45,511 nt of DNA, taken from NCBI GenBank assembly GCA_001772335.1, contig METM01000003.1, positions 49,092 through 94,602 on the forward strand, given 5' to 3'. Shown piece after piece: positions 9,564 to 16,525 of this stretch; the first letter of the stretch is position 1, and every line of letters begins with the position of its first letter. The notes beneath the pieces are model-generated. The model did not search any database and had not been told where the DNA came from. It saw only the letters and a program-made list of their open reading frames with translations. The stretch comes from a candidate division WOR-1 bacterium RIFCSPHIGHO2_01_FULL_53_15 (GTDB lineage Bacteria > Margulisbacteria > WOR-1 > O2-12-FULL-45-9 > XYB2-FULL-48-7). A program made the translations under genes and the position numbers.

Positions 9564-10022
9564 ATGGCTAAGCTTGCTAAAGTTTTTCGTTCCAGAGAAT
9601 TAAGAAAAGATCAGACAGAGGCAGAACGATATTTATGGAAATTTTTGCGCAACCGTCATCTGACCGGCAGAAAATTTCGCCGACAATACATATTTCAAGG
9701 ATTTATTCTCGATTTCTATTGTGCCGAAGATAAAGTTGCTATAGAATTAGACGGTCCCATCCACGATAAACGTAAAGATTATGATTCGGCCCGTCAGAAG
9801 ATAATTGAAGATAATGGCCTGAGAATTATACGGTTTAAAAACAAAATGATCTTAAACGATATAAATAACGTTCTTAAGCAAATAAAATCTTTCCCTTCTC
9901 CATCGAAGATGGAGAAGGGGGCAGGTTTAACGCCAGCGGATGAGGTGTCTTTCCCTTCTCCATCGAAGATGGAGAAGGGGGAAGGTTTAACGCCAGCGGA
10001 TGAGGCGCCCGAATGTCTTTAG
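9564..10022 (+). CDS. DUF559 (Vsr-like) endonuclease-domain protein
   Basis: The first 115 residues match the DUF559 family, which has a Vsr/restriction-endonuclease-like fold: ELRKDQTEAERYLWKFLRNR, then KFRRQYIFQGFILDFYCAED with the conserved Asp, then VAIELDGPIHD with the conserved Glu/Asp. The function of the family is not established. The C-terminus reads straight through two DNA palindromes and ends in two copies of FPSPSKMEKGxGLTPADE, so the tail is repeat-derived. ATG 9564 is chosen over ATG 9546, which lies inside a palindrome. The gene ends 10 bases inside hisH. Confidence 0.85.
   Translation: MAKLAKVFRSRELRKDQTEAERYLWKFLRNRHLTGRKFRRQYIFQGFILDFYCAEDKVAIELDGPIHDKRKDYDSARQKIIEDNGLRIIRFKNKMILNDINNVLKQIKSFPSPSKMEKGAGLTPADEVSFPSPSKMEKGEGLTPADEAPECL
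9893..9979. repeat. Two type-B palindromes, right side of the DUF559 cassette
   Basis: CCCTTCTCCATC-GAA-GATGGAGAAGGG at 9893-9919 and 9953-9979, perfect 12-bp arms, each followed by GTTTAACGCCAGCGGATGAGG. Read in reverse they have the same layout as the type-A units (CCTCA-tail then hairpin). Confidence 0.9.
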
Positions 10023-10636
10023 CGATCATCGATTATGGGGCCGGCAATCTCCGCAGTGTGGAGAAGGCCTTCCAGAAAGTCGGCGTTGACGCGGAGATAA
10101 CGAAAGACAAGAACACGATCCGCGGCGCCAAAGGCATTGTTTTCCCCGGCGTTGGCTCGTTCGACGCCGCCATCTCCGAACTCCGGACTCAAGCGCTTGA
10201 AGGGGTCGTTGAAGAAGCGATCGCCCTGGGCAAACCCTTTCTCGGCATCTGCCTGGGCATGCAGCACCTGTTCGAAACCTCGGAAGAAGGCAAGGCCAGG
10301 GGGCTGGCGATCCTGCCGGGCGCGGTCAAGAAGTTCAATTTCTCCGGCACCCCGTGGTCGAACTTGAGCGTCCCGCACATGGGCTGGAATCGCGTCCTCT
10401 TCAAGCACAAGGCCCCCATTTTTGAGGGGATCGAAGAAGGGACGATGTTCTACTTCGCCCACTCCTTCTATGTCGACCCTAAAGACGAAATGATAGTTGC
10501 AACCCGCACCGATTATGGGATAGAATTCGTATCTGCGGTCTGGAAGGACAATATTTACGGCCTCCAGTTCCACCCGGAGAAAAGCGGCGAAGCGGGGCTG
10601 AAGCTTTTGCGAAATTTCGGGCACCTCACCCGCTGA
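10013..10636 (+). CDS. hisH: Imidazole glycerol phosphate synthase, glutaminase subunit HisH
   Basis: HisH releases ammonia from glutamine and passes it to HisF to make the imidazole ring of histidine. The start MSLAIIDYGAGNLRSVEKAF is canonical. The catalytic triad is visible: Cys in LGICLGMQHLFE (about residue 82) and His/Glu in LQFHPEKSG near the end. The length of 207 residues is normal. The last four residues (HLTR) and the stop codon come from the repeat element that follows, so the native terminus was probably altered by that insertion. hisA is downstream; hisF is not seen. Confidence 0.95.
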   Translation: MSLAIIDYGAGNLRSVEKAFQKVGVDAEITKDKNTIRGAKGIVFPGVGSFDAAISELRTQALEGVVEEAIALGKPFLGICLGMQHLFETSEEGKARGLAILPGAVKKFNFSGTPWSNLSVPHMGWNRVLFKHKAPIFEGIEEGTMFYFAHSFYVDPKDEMIVATRTDYGIEFVSAVWKDNIYGLQFHPEKSGEAGLKLLRNFGHLTR

Positions 10637-10850
10637 CGCGAGGTATGCCCCCCTCTCCATTTCATGGAGAGGGGAAAGACAAATAATTAAAGACAAATGA
10701 TTGTAGAAATGATAAATATAATAAAGGTTGTATTTTTCCCTTCTCCATCGAAGATGGAGAAGGGGGAAGGTTATGTGCTAGCGGATGAGGCCCCTTCTCC
10801 ATCGAAGATGGAGAAGGGGGTTAGATTAACACTGGCGGATGAGGTGTCCG
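10624..10850. mobile_element. Gene-less copy of the palindromic repeat element between hisH and hisA
   Basis: One type-A palindrome (10650-10674) with its upstream CACCTCACCCGC end is followed by about 60 bases of A/T-rich DNA. Two type-B palindromes follow (10738-10764 and 10792-10818), and the element ends GCGGATGAGGTG. The outer ends are inverted repeats of each other (CACCTCAYCCGC). This is the layout of the DUF559 cassette without the gene, as in a non-autonomous element. No clear target duplication was found here. Confidence 0.65.
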
Positions 10851-10851
10851 G

Positions 10852-11556
10852 ATGTTTGAAGTAATTCCGGCAATAGACATACTCGGCGGCAAATGCGTGC
10901 GCCTCAAACAGGGGCGCTACGAGACCCCTATTGTCTACTCGCCCGAGCCGGTCGCGGTCGCCAAAAAATGGGAATCGCAGGGGGCCAAACGGCTCCATGT
11001 GGTCGATCTTGACGGCGCGCGCACGGGCACGCCGGAAAACATCGAGATCATTAAATCGATCATCAAAGAAGTCGCCATCCCCGTCCAGGTCGGCGGCGGG
11101 ATCAGGAATTTAATGACCATCTCCGACCTGATCGGCTTCGGCGCCGACCGGATCATCCTCGGCACGACGGCCATCAAGAACCCTAATCTTCTCTCAAGCA
11201 CCTGCGAAAAGTTCGACGACCGGATCGCCGTGGCGATCGACGCCAAAGGCAAATTTGCCGCCGCCGAGGGCTGGATGTACGTCAGCAAGAAGGACGTCCT
11301 CACCCTGGCCAAAGAAGCGATCAGTTTGGGCGTCAGACGTTTTATTTATACGGAAATCAACCGCGACGGCATGCTGACCGGCCCCAACATTGAGAGTGTC
11401 AGGAATTTTGCCGATGCGGTCGGCGTCCCCGTCATCGCCTCGGGCGGCGTCGCCACCAAAGAAGACATCGAGAAATTGAAAGAGATCGGCATCGAGGGCT
11501 GCATCGTCGGCAAGGCGCTGTATGAGGGGAAGGTTAGGCTGGAAGAGATTCTTTAG
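10852..11556 (+). CDS. hisA: ProFAR isomerase HisA
   Basis: HisA isomerises the ProFAR intermediate (an Amadori rearrangement) in histidine biosynthesis. The TIM-barrel starts MFEVIPAIDILGGKCVRLKQG with the catalytic Asp in AIDI. It continues with HVVDLDGARTG, the phosphate-binding VQVGGGIRN, the second catalytic region EINRDGMLTGPN, and VIASGGVATKEDI. The 234-residue length is normal and no active-site residue is missing. It sits behind hisH, from which it is separated by a repeat element of about 215 bp, and may therefore rely on readthrough or another promoter. Confidence 0.95.
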   Translation: MFEVIPAIDILGGKCVRLKQGRYETPIVYSPEPVAVAKKWESQGAKRLHVVDLDGARTGTPENIEIIKSIIKEVAIPVQVGGGIRNLMTISDLIGFGADRIILGTTAIKNPNLLSSTCEKFDDRIAVAIDAKGKFAAAEGWMYVSKKDVLTLAKEAISLGVRRFIYTEINRDGMLTGPNIESVRNFADAVGVPVIASGGVATKEDIEKLKEIGIEGCIVGKALYEGKVRLEEIL

Positions 11557-11563
11557 ATTTTTC

Positions 11564-11588
11564 CAGCAATTCAGCTGCTAATTTTTTT
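11564..11588 (+). terminator. Weak terminator after hisA
   Basis: CAGC-N6-GCTG stem (4 bp) followed within four bases by seven T residues at 11582-11588. The stem is short, so the call is tentative. Confidence 0.35.
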
Positions 11589-12650
11589 CGCCGGTAATTT
11601 CAACAAGTTTGGCTAACCCTTTTAACGAAGAGATCGCCATTTTTCTTATCTCCTTTTCTTCGAAAGCAAGTATTTGTCCCAATAATTTCTCTGCATAATG
11701 TGCAACTTTAATCGCCTCGTCATCTCTTCCGGCCATCAGATATAACAGGGCCAAGACCAGCCATATTTCCAAATTATCGTGGTCCAGAGGAAGTAATTCC
11801 TTAAATATCGGGACAAGTCTTATCTCTATGATGTCCGACAGCTTGTAGGCCTGCAATTTCTCTGCTTGATCCGCAACTCTGATTGAATTTATCAAATGAT
11901 GAAAATAATAGCCGGCAAAAGGGGCGGCAACCCTTTCGCCTTTGTTTTTAAAACATCCAACTCTTTTGTACAACAGATATTTCAATGCAATAAAGTAGCG
12001 TTGAGATGTTATTGAATTAAGGAACAAGCCAGCTCCGTGTTTTATCCCCACGGCCGTGGCGATGTCAGGAGAAGCGACACGGCAAAAGTCAGAGATCCTC
12101 AAAAAGAAATCCCAGTCTTCGCCTGAACTACGCAGGTCAGGGTGTTCATCCCAGTGCCCTGCTTTTTTAAGACAATCACGGCGGTGCATCGATATCGAAG
12201 GCCCCATCGCATTCTCTGTCTCAAATTTTCTTTTATTACCCCCCCCTGCTCTGGCCAGGTCCCCAATCTTTTGCCTTCTTCACCCACGATAATCCCTTTT
12301 GAATATACCAAATCGATGTCCACATGTTTATCAAGATAATCGGCAAGGATCATTAAATGATCTTTGTCAAATCTGTCGTCGCCGTCGCAATATGCGATAT
12401 ATTCTCCTCTTGCGACCTTCAGCCCTAAATTGCGGGCCGAAGCAGGCCCCCCAATATTTTTTTGAAGATACTTGATCCTGGGGTCCTTAATGCTGTGCGC
12501 GGTCGTAAAAGTATCATCGGTCGAACCATCATCAACAATGATCAATTCAAAATCAGAAAGTGTTTGATTGATTACTGTCTCTATCGTATCCTTTATGAGG
12601 CCGGCGGAGTTAAAGGCGGGCAATATCACCGATACTTTTGGGGAGATCAT
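11578..12650 (-). pseudogene. GT2-family glycosyltransferase, frame broken at a G8 tract
   Basis: The first part (12650 to about 12240) is a GT-A glycosyltransferase: VSVILPAFNSAGLIKDTIETV, IIVDDGSTDDT, a CDGDDRFDKDHL metal-binding region. The second part lies in another frame and continues the same protein: NAMGPSISMHRRDCLKKAGHW, then GEDWDFFLRI (the usual ED acceptor-base motif), then a helical C-terminus. The break falls at eight consecutive G residues (12246-12239 on the minus strand). With seven G the frame joins as WPEQGGNKRKFETENAMGPS, giving about 357 residues. It may be an assembly indel, a mutation or a phase-variable switch. The start ATG 12650 lies 6 bases after a TATAAT box, so the mRNA is probably leaderless. 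Confidence 0.75.
12239..12246 (-). repeat. Mononucleotide tract G8 inside the GT2 gene
   Basis: Eight C on the plus strand (G8 in the coding direction). Loss of one G restores one continuous glycosyltransferase frame. Tracts of this length can vary by slipped-strand mispairing. Confidence 0.8.
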
Positions 12651-12656
12651 GCGTGT

Positions 12657-12674
12657 ATTATATCATGCTATAAT
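12657..12674. promoter_or_regulatory. Back-to-back extended -10 promoters for the divergent glycosyltransferases
   Basis: Minus strand: TGATATAAT with its TATAAT at 12662-12657, 6 bases before ATG 12650. Plus strand: TGCTATAAT with its TATAAT at 12669-12674, 8 bases before ATG 12683. Both are extended -10 boxes (TGnTATAAT) without convincing -35 boxes. Transcription would start at or within a base or two of each start codon. Confidence 0.6.
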
Positions 12675-12682
12675 ATTAGCTA

Positions 12683-13807
12683 ATGCGTATCGTATTTTTC
12701 GGCCGATACGGCCGCGCGGTTACGAGCAAGACGCTGGAGGAAGGCGGCCTCGGCGGCAGCGAGAGCGCGCTGATCTATATGGCGCTGGAACTCCGCCGTC
12801 TAGGCCACGAAGTCATCGTTTTTAATAATTGCGGCGACCAGCGCGGTGATTATGACGGCGTCAAATACCATGATGTCAGTGAATTAAATCAATTTATTGA
12901 AACCAAGACCGCTGTCGATGTTTTTATGCTTTTTCGCGATTTGGATTTTTTGAAGATCATCGGCAAGAATGCTGCTTTATTGGGCCTCAAAAAAGTTGTT
13001 TATTGGGCCCATGATGACCAATCTTACCTTTGGGAGAACAAACCGGCGCTGGCCGAAGTCGGAAGATGGCTGAACGAATTTACCGACCGCGTCTTCGCCG
13101 TTTCCAAATGGCAAGCAAGCATTTACATTGATAAGTTCGGTGTAAGCCCTGGGAAAATATATGAAACACGCAATGGCGTGAATCTTGACCTGTTCAGGGA
13201 AAATATTGCCAGGAAGCCGGATCGACTGATCTACTCAAGTGTTCCTGACCGTGGCCTTGATCTCCTCTGCGAAATGTACCCCAGGATCAGGGCGCGGGTG
13301 CCGGCAGAGCTATATGTCTTTAGCAGTTTTAAGGTCTATGGCTCGCCGGAAACAGATGAAAAAATGCAAGAGATATTTGCCCGGGCTAAAACGACCGGCA
13401 TTAGATTAATGGAACCTGTCATTCAAAGGGAATTGGCCAAAGAGATGCAGAAAAGTTATCTCCTCCTCTACCCCAATCATCAAGCGACCTTACACCCGGT
13501 CTTTGCGGAGACCTCGTGCATAACGGTGCTCGAAGCCCAGGCGGCAGGAACACCGGTCATAACCAGTGATCGCGGCGCCTTGCCGGAATCCGTCATCGAT
13601 CGGGAAACCGGGATCATAATCCCGGGTGACCCATATTCAAATGAATACCAGAATAAATTCGTCGAAGCAACTGTAAATTTATTGCAGGGCCAACAGCTCT
13701 GGGAAAATTTCAGCTGGAACGCCCGGACGAGGATCTTTTCTCGCTATTCCTGGGCAGGCATTGCTAAAGAATGGGAGGCCGAATTGAGCCGCTTAGTCAG
13801 CACATAA
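12683..13807 (+). CDS. GT4-family glycosyltransferase
   Basis: A GT-B enzyme that transfers a sugar from a nucleotide-sugar donor at the cytoplasmic side. The N-terminal domain starts MRIVFFGRYGRAVTSKTLEEGGLGGSE, with the GG loop common in GT4. The C-terminal donor domain shows NGVNLDLFREN, SSVPDRGLDLL and the conserved EX7E-like region SCITVLEAQAAGTPVITSDRGALPESV. The 374-residue length is normal. The substrate is unknown. Its 3' end overlaps the convergent degenerate ketosynthase gene by 64 bases. Predicted leaderless start at 12683. Confidence 0.88.
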   Translation: MRIVFFGRYGRAVTSKTLEEGGLGGSESALIYMALELRRLGHEVIVFNNCGDQRGDYDGVKYHDVSELNQFIETKTAVDVFMLFRDLDFLKIIGKNAALLGLKKVVYWAHDDQSYLWENKPALAEVGRWLNEFTDRVFAVSKWQASIYIDKFGVSPGKIYETRNGVNLDLFRENIARKPDRLIYSSVPDRGLDLLCEMYPRIRARVPAELYVFSSFKVYGSPETDEKMQEIFARAKTTGIRLMEPVIQRELAKEMQKSYLLLYPNHQATLHPVFAETSCITVLEAQAAGTPVITSDRGALPESVIDRETGIIIPGDPYSNEYQNKFVEATVNLLQGQQLWENFSWNARTRIFSRYSWAGIAKEWEAELSRLVST

Positions 13808-14319
13808 ACTTCCGCGCCGTCCTTAAAACTCAATAATTCCACTCCAGGCAAAACCCCATTGCTGTCATCAGCGTAACCAGCGATCATTATATCCGCCCTG
13901 CCAGCCGACAATATCAGAGCGGCGATCTCAAATGCGTCGTCAATGCCTCCGATGATCGTTGACGATGGCCCTTTAAGTTTATAAGCAAGGGAAATCGTGC
14001 CGGAAAGCAAATTGGGCACGGTGGAGGGAAAGAGAAAGGCAGAAGCCAATTCTGGTCCGTATTGCTTTGTTTCTTCCAGGTATTTCCTTGTGGTCCTTGT
14101 CGGGCCGTATCTTGTGGCCATGATTACTCCCGTATTCTCGGACAATCTGAAATTCAGTTGTTCGATGGCTTTACCGGTTGCAGTTAGCGCGAGCCTGCAA
14201 AGATCGTCGGCTTTCCTCACAATTTGCCTGTTAGTCACTTCCAATAACGGCTGTTCTTCGCGCCTCTCTGATCTCCCAGAACTAAGAATCTCTATATTTT
14301 CTGAAAATAAGTGAGACAT
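13744..14319 (-). CDS. Short ketosynthase-like protein lacking the active-site Cys
   Basis: The 191-residue product resembles part of a beta-ketoacyl synthase: GVIMATRYGPTRTTRKYLEE, FPSTVPNLLSGTISLAYKLKGPSSTIIGG, then LSAGRADIMIAGYAD. At the position of the nucleophilic Cys the sequence reads PSSTIIGG, so no Cys is present, and the C-terminal half with the two catalytic His is missing. It overlaps the intact ketosynthase gene by 38 bases, so it probably acts with it, like the chain-length-factor subunits of type II polyketide systems or other non-catalytic KS partners. It could instead be a decayed paralogue. The conserved overlap and intact frame favour function. Confidence 0.65.
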   Translation of the reverse strand: MSHLFSENIEILSSGRSERREEQPLLEVTNRQIVRKADDLCRLALTATGKAIEQLNFRLSENTGVIMATRYGPTRTTRKYLEETKQYGPELASAFLFPSTVPNLLSGTISLAYKLKGPSSTIIGGIDDAFEIAALILSAGRADIMIAGYADDSNGVLPGVELLSFKDGAEVYVLTKRLNSASHSLAMPAQE

Positions 14320-15448
14320 TGCTCCCCCCGAAAGCGAAATTATTGGACATCACCGATTCGACCTTTTGTTCCCGGGCAATGTTTGGCACATAGTCCAGAT
14401 CGCAAATTGGATCGGGTTCTGAATAGTTGATCGTCGGCGGAATAAAGGAATGTTTGATCGAAAGAATGGACGAAACAGCTTCAACCGCCCCGGCCGCTCC
14501 CATTAAATGTCCGATCATCGATTTTATTGAACTCACGGGGATATTTTCGGCGCGAGGACCGAAGAGGGATCTTATCGCGCGAGTTTCGGCGATATCATTC
14601 TGTTTGGTCCCTGTTCCATGAGCATTGATATATGTGATCTCTCTCCCGTCAATGTCCGCATCCTCCAGGGCTGCCGCCATGCAGCGCCTCGCCCCGTCAC
14701 CGCTTGGATCGGGCGCCGTCTCATGATAAGCGTCTGATGACATTCCGGCGCCGATCAGATCCGCCAGGACCGGAACGCCTCTTTGTTTTGCCGACTGGTA
14801 TTCTTCGAGCAATAAAAAACCGGCGCCCTCGCCGACGACCAAGCCCTGGCGATCCCGGTCAAACGGCCGGCAATCGATCGGATCCAAAGAACGCAGAGCG
14901 TGGAAGCCGCTGAAGGTCACCAGATTAAATGTTTCGGCGGCGCCGGTCAGGACCGCTTTGCTTTTGCCCAGCCGGATCATGTCCATGGCCAATGCAATAG
15001 CAGTTGTGCCTGCCGCGCAGGCGTTGGAAACAGTGCAGCGTCTGCCGCTCAGCCCCAACGACTTCGCCAGATGATCGGTTGTGGCAGAGGCAGTAAGTTT
15101 CGCCAGCAAATCTTCATCCTGCAGGCCATTGAGAACATGCTTTTCGAATGTTAGCGCGGCGCCGCTTAAAGTTGCGTAAATAATATCAACGGGCAGCAGG
15201 GGCAGGCCATTTTTGAGAGCTTCTTGAGCGGCTATCATAGCCAGTTGGGTGACCCGATCTATTTTTTGTTTTTGGGGCGGCAGTTCCTTAATTTCAGCTC
15301 CAATGTGCACCCGAAACTTAGTGGTATCAAAACTCTTGATCGGGCCTATGCCGGTCCTCCCGCCTCTGAGTGCAGTGAAAAATTGATCAGCATTGGACGC
15401 GTTGGGCGTAATTACCCCCATGCCGGTAACCACGACCCGCCGTTTCAT
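14282..15448 (-). CDS. Beta-ketoacyl-ACP synthase (FabF/KAS II type)
   Basis: Condensing enzyme of type II fatty-acid or polyketide synthesis. It starts MKRRVVVTGMGVITPNASNA and keeps the full Cys-His-His triad: Cys in VSNACAAGTTAIA (about residue 143), His in INAHGTGTKQND and His in SMIGHLMGAAGAVEA. The end NNFAFGGSNVSLIF is typical. At 388 residues it is slightly shorter than FabF. The start overlaps the ACP stop as ATGA. Its place in an ACP-FabG-KS-KS-like operon beside glycosyltransferases suggests a dedicated acyl chain for a surface glycan or glycolipid, not bulk fatty acids; that is inference. Confidence 0.9.
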   Translation of the reverse strand: MKRRVVVTGMGVITPNASNADQFFTALRGGRTGIGPIKSFDTTKFRVHIGAEIKELPPQKQKIDRVTQLAMIAAQEALKNGLPLLPVDIIYATLSGAALTFEKHVLNGLQDEDLLAKLTASATTDHLAKSLGLSGRRCTVSNACAAGTTAIALAMDMIRLGKSKAVLTGAAETFNLVTFSGFHALRSLDPIDCRPFDRDRQGLVVGEGAGFLLLEEYQSAKQRGVPVLADLIGAGMSSDAYHETAPDPSGDGARRCMAAALEDADIDGREITYINAHGTGTKQNDIAETRAIRSLFGPRAENIPVSSIKSMIGHLMGAAGAVEAVSSILSIKHSFIPPTINYSEPDPICDLDYVPNIAREQKVESVMSNNFAFGGSNVSLIFRKYRDS

Positions 15449-15723
15449 TTCTTGGCAGAGGGAGGCAAAAGCGCTTCAACAAAATTAGCCAGCGTCCTGA
15501 TCGTGCGGAATATCTTTTCCGGCTCCTTTAACTGTTCATCAGAAATGCTGAGGCAGAATTCCCTTTCGATAGCGATGATCATTTCCAGCGAATCGATCGA
15601 ATCAAGGTTCAACCCGGCGCGAAAAAGTTCCTCGTCATCGCCAATGCTCTCCGGATCGCGTTCAAGATTGAGCTGTTGGACCAATATCCTTTTTAAGCGC
15701 TTGATAACCGGTTCGTGATTCAC
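15445..15723 (-). CDS. Acyl carrier protein
   Basis: A 92-residue acidic helical protein with the phosphopantetheine attachment site LDSIDSLEMIIAIE, where the Ser of DSIDSLE (normally DSLDxVE) is modified. It starts with GTG 15723, preceded by GGAGG at good spacing. It lies 15 bases after fabG and overlaps the ketosynthase by 4 bases. It is a second, pathway-specific carrier in style: the motif is less canonical than housekeeping AcpP. It would shuttle acyl intermediates between the operon's ketosynthase and reductase. Confidence 0.88.
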   Translation of the reverse strand: MNHEPVIKRLKRILVQQLNLERDPESIGDDEELFRAGLNLDSIDSLEMIIAIEREFCLSISDEQLKEPEKIFRTIRTLANFVEALLPPSAKK

Positions 15724-15738
15724 ATAACACCTCCAAAC

Positions 15739-16473
15739 TTAGACGACCATCCCGCCATCAACAATTATCGTCTGGCCCTGGATATATGAAGCGGCATCCG
15801 AAGCCAGGAATAAGGCGACTCCGGCCACTTCCTCAGGCCGGCCGAAGCGGGCAAGCGGGATCAAGCGCAAATAATCCTTCTTCATCTCGTCCCTTAGGTT
15901 CTTGACCCGCTCGGATTCTATGAAACCGGGCGCGATCGTATTGACATATATGTTGTACCGGGAGAATTCCTTGATCAGGGCCCTGGTCATCCCCTCAACG
16001 CCGGCCTTGGATGCGGCATAATTGACCTGGCCCAGCGCCCCGCGGCACGACGCGATCGATGAAATATTGATGATCTTCCCCGACTTTTGGGCGATCATAG
16101 GGCGGGCAATGGCTTTACAGCAGTTAAAAACCCCTGTCAGGTTGACATCAATGACGCTTTGCCACTCCTGCTGCGACATCATCATGAGAAATTTATCTTT
16201 GATGATGCCGGCGTTATTGACCAGGATATCGATCTTTCCCCATTTCATCAGCGTCTTTTCGATCAGCTCTTCGATCTCCCCGGGCGCTTCGACTCTCGCC
16301 TTACAGGCAAAAGCGTCGCCATTGATCTGCCTGACGACTGCTTCCGCCGCAACTTTGTCTTCCGCGTAATTGACCGCGACTTTTGCGCCTTCAGCGGCAA
16401 AAAGCAAGGCGATTGCCCGCCCTATCCCGCGGGAGGCGCCAGTAACTATCACAACTTTTCCATTCAGTAGCAT
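15739..16473 (-). CDS. 3-oxoacyl-ACP reductase (FabG-like SDR)
   Basis: NADPH-dependent reductase of beta-ketoacyl-ACP. The classical short-chain dehydrogenase pattern is complete: IVTGASRGIGRAIA (cofactor loop), LVNNAGI, the catalytic Ser in INISSIAS and YAASK (catalytic Tyr/Lys), then GFIESERV and the ending YIQGQTIIVDGGMVV. ATG 16473 (MLLNGKVVIVTG) is chosen over ATG 16488 and a longer frame, because a strong promoter has its -10 at 16492-16487. First gene of the FabG-ACP-KS-KS-like operon. Confidence 0.9.
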   Translation of the reverse strand: MLLNGKVVIVTGASRGIGRAIALLFAAEGAKVAVNYAEDKVAAEAVVRQINGDAFACKARVEAPGEIEELIEKTLMKWGKIDILVNNAGIIKDKFLMMMSQQEWQSVIDVNLTGVFNCCKAIARPMIAQKSGKIINISSIASCRGALGQVNYAASKAGVEGMTRALIKEFSRYNIYVNTIAPGFIESERVKNLRDEMKKDYLRLIPLARFGRPEEVAGVALFLASDAASYIQGQTIIVDGGMVV

Positions 16474-16486
16474 TTTACAAGTTTTC

Positions 16487-16515
16487 ATTATATAATGTGG
16501 GCAAAATGATATCAA
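16487..16515 (-). promoter_or_regulatory. Sigma-70-type promoter of the fabG-acp-KS operon
   Basis: Minus strand: TTGATA (16515-16510), a 17-base spacer, TATAAT (16492-16487). The start is expected near 16480, a few bases before ATG 16473. The -35 overlaps the ribosome-site region of the divergent acyltransferase gene. Confidence 0.7.
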
Positions 16516-16525
16516 GGAGATGTGT

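Larger units (their letters stand above)
9445..10012 (+). mobile_element. DUF559 cassette bounded by inverted palindromic repeats and an 8-bp direct repeat
   Basis: About 568 bp lie between two copies of ATGTCTTT (9437-9444 and 10013-10020). The left end has two palindromes of type CCCCTCTCCAT-TTC-ATGGAGAGGGG, each preceded by a CCTCACCCGC tail. The right end has two of type CCCTTCTCCATC-GAA-GATGGAGAAGGG, each followed by a GCGGATGAGG tail. The right units are the reverse-complement orientation of the left family. The single gene inside encodes a DUF559 endonuclease-like protein. Removing the cassette and one 8-bp copy restores a direct ROK-hisH overlap. I infer a mobile, repeat-associated cassette; mobility itself is not shown. 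Confidence 0.65.

Noticed and set aside
9477..10818. Regularly recurring palindromes that could suggest a CRISPR array
   Set aside because: Only seven units, in two orientations, with irregular spacing, and interrupted by genes. No cas genes. They fit a repeat-bounded mobile cassette better.
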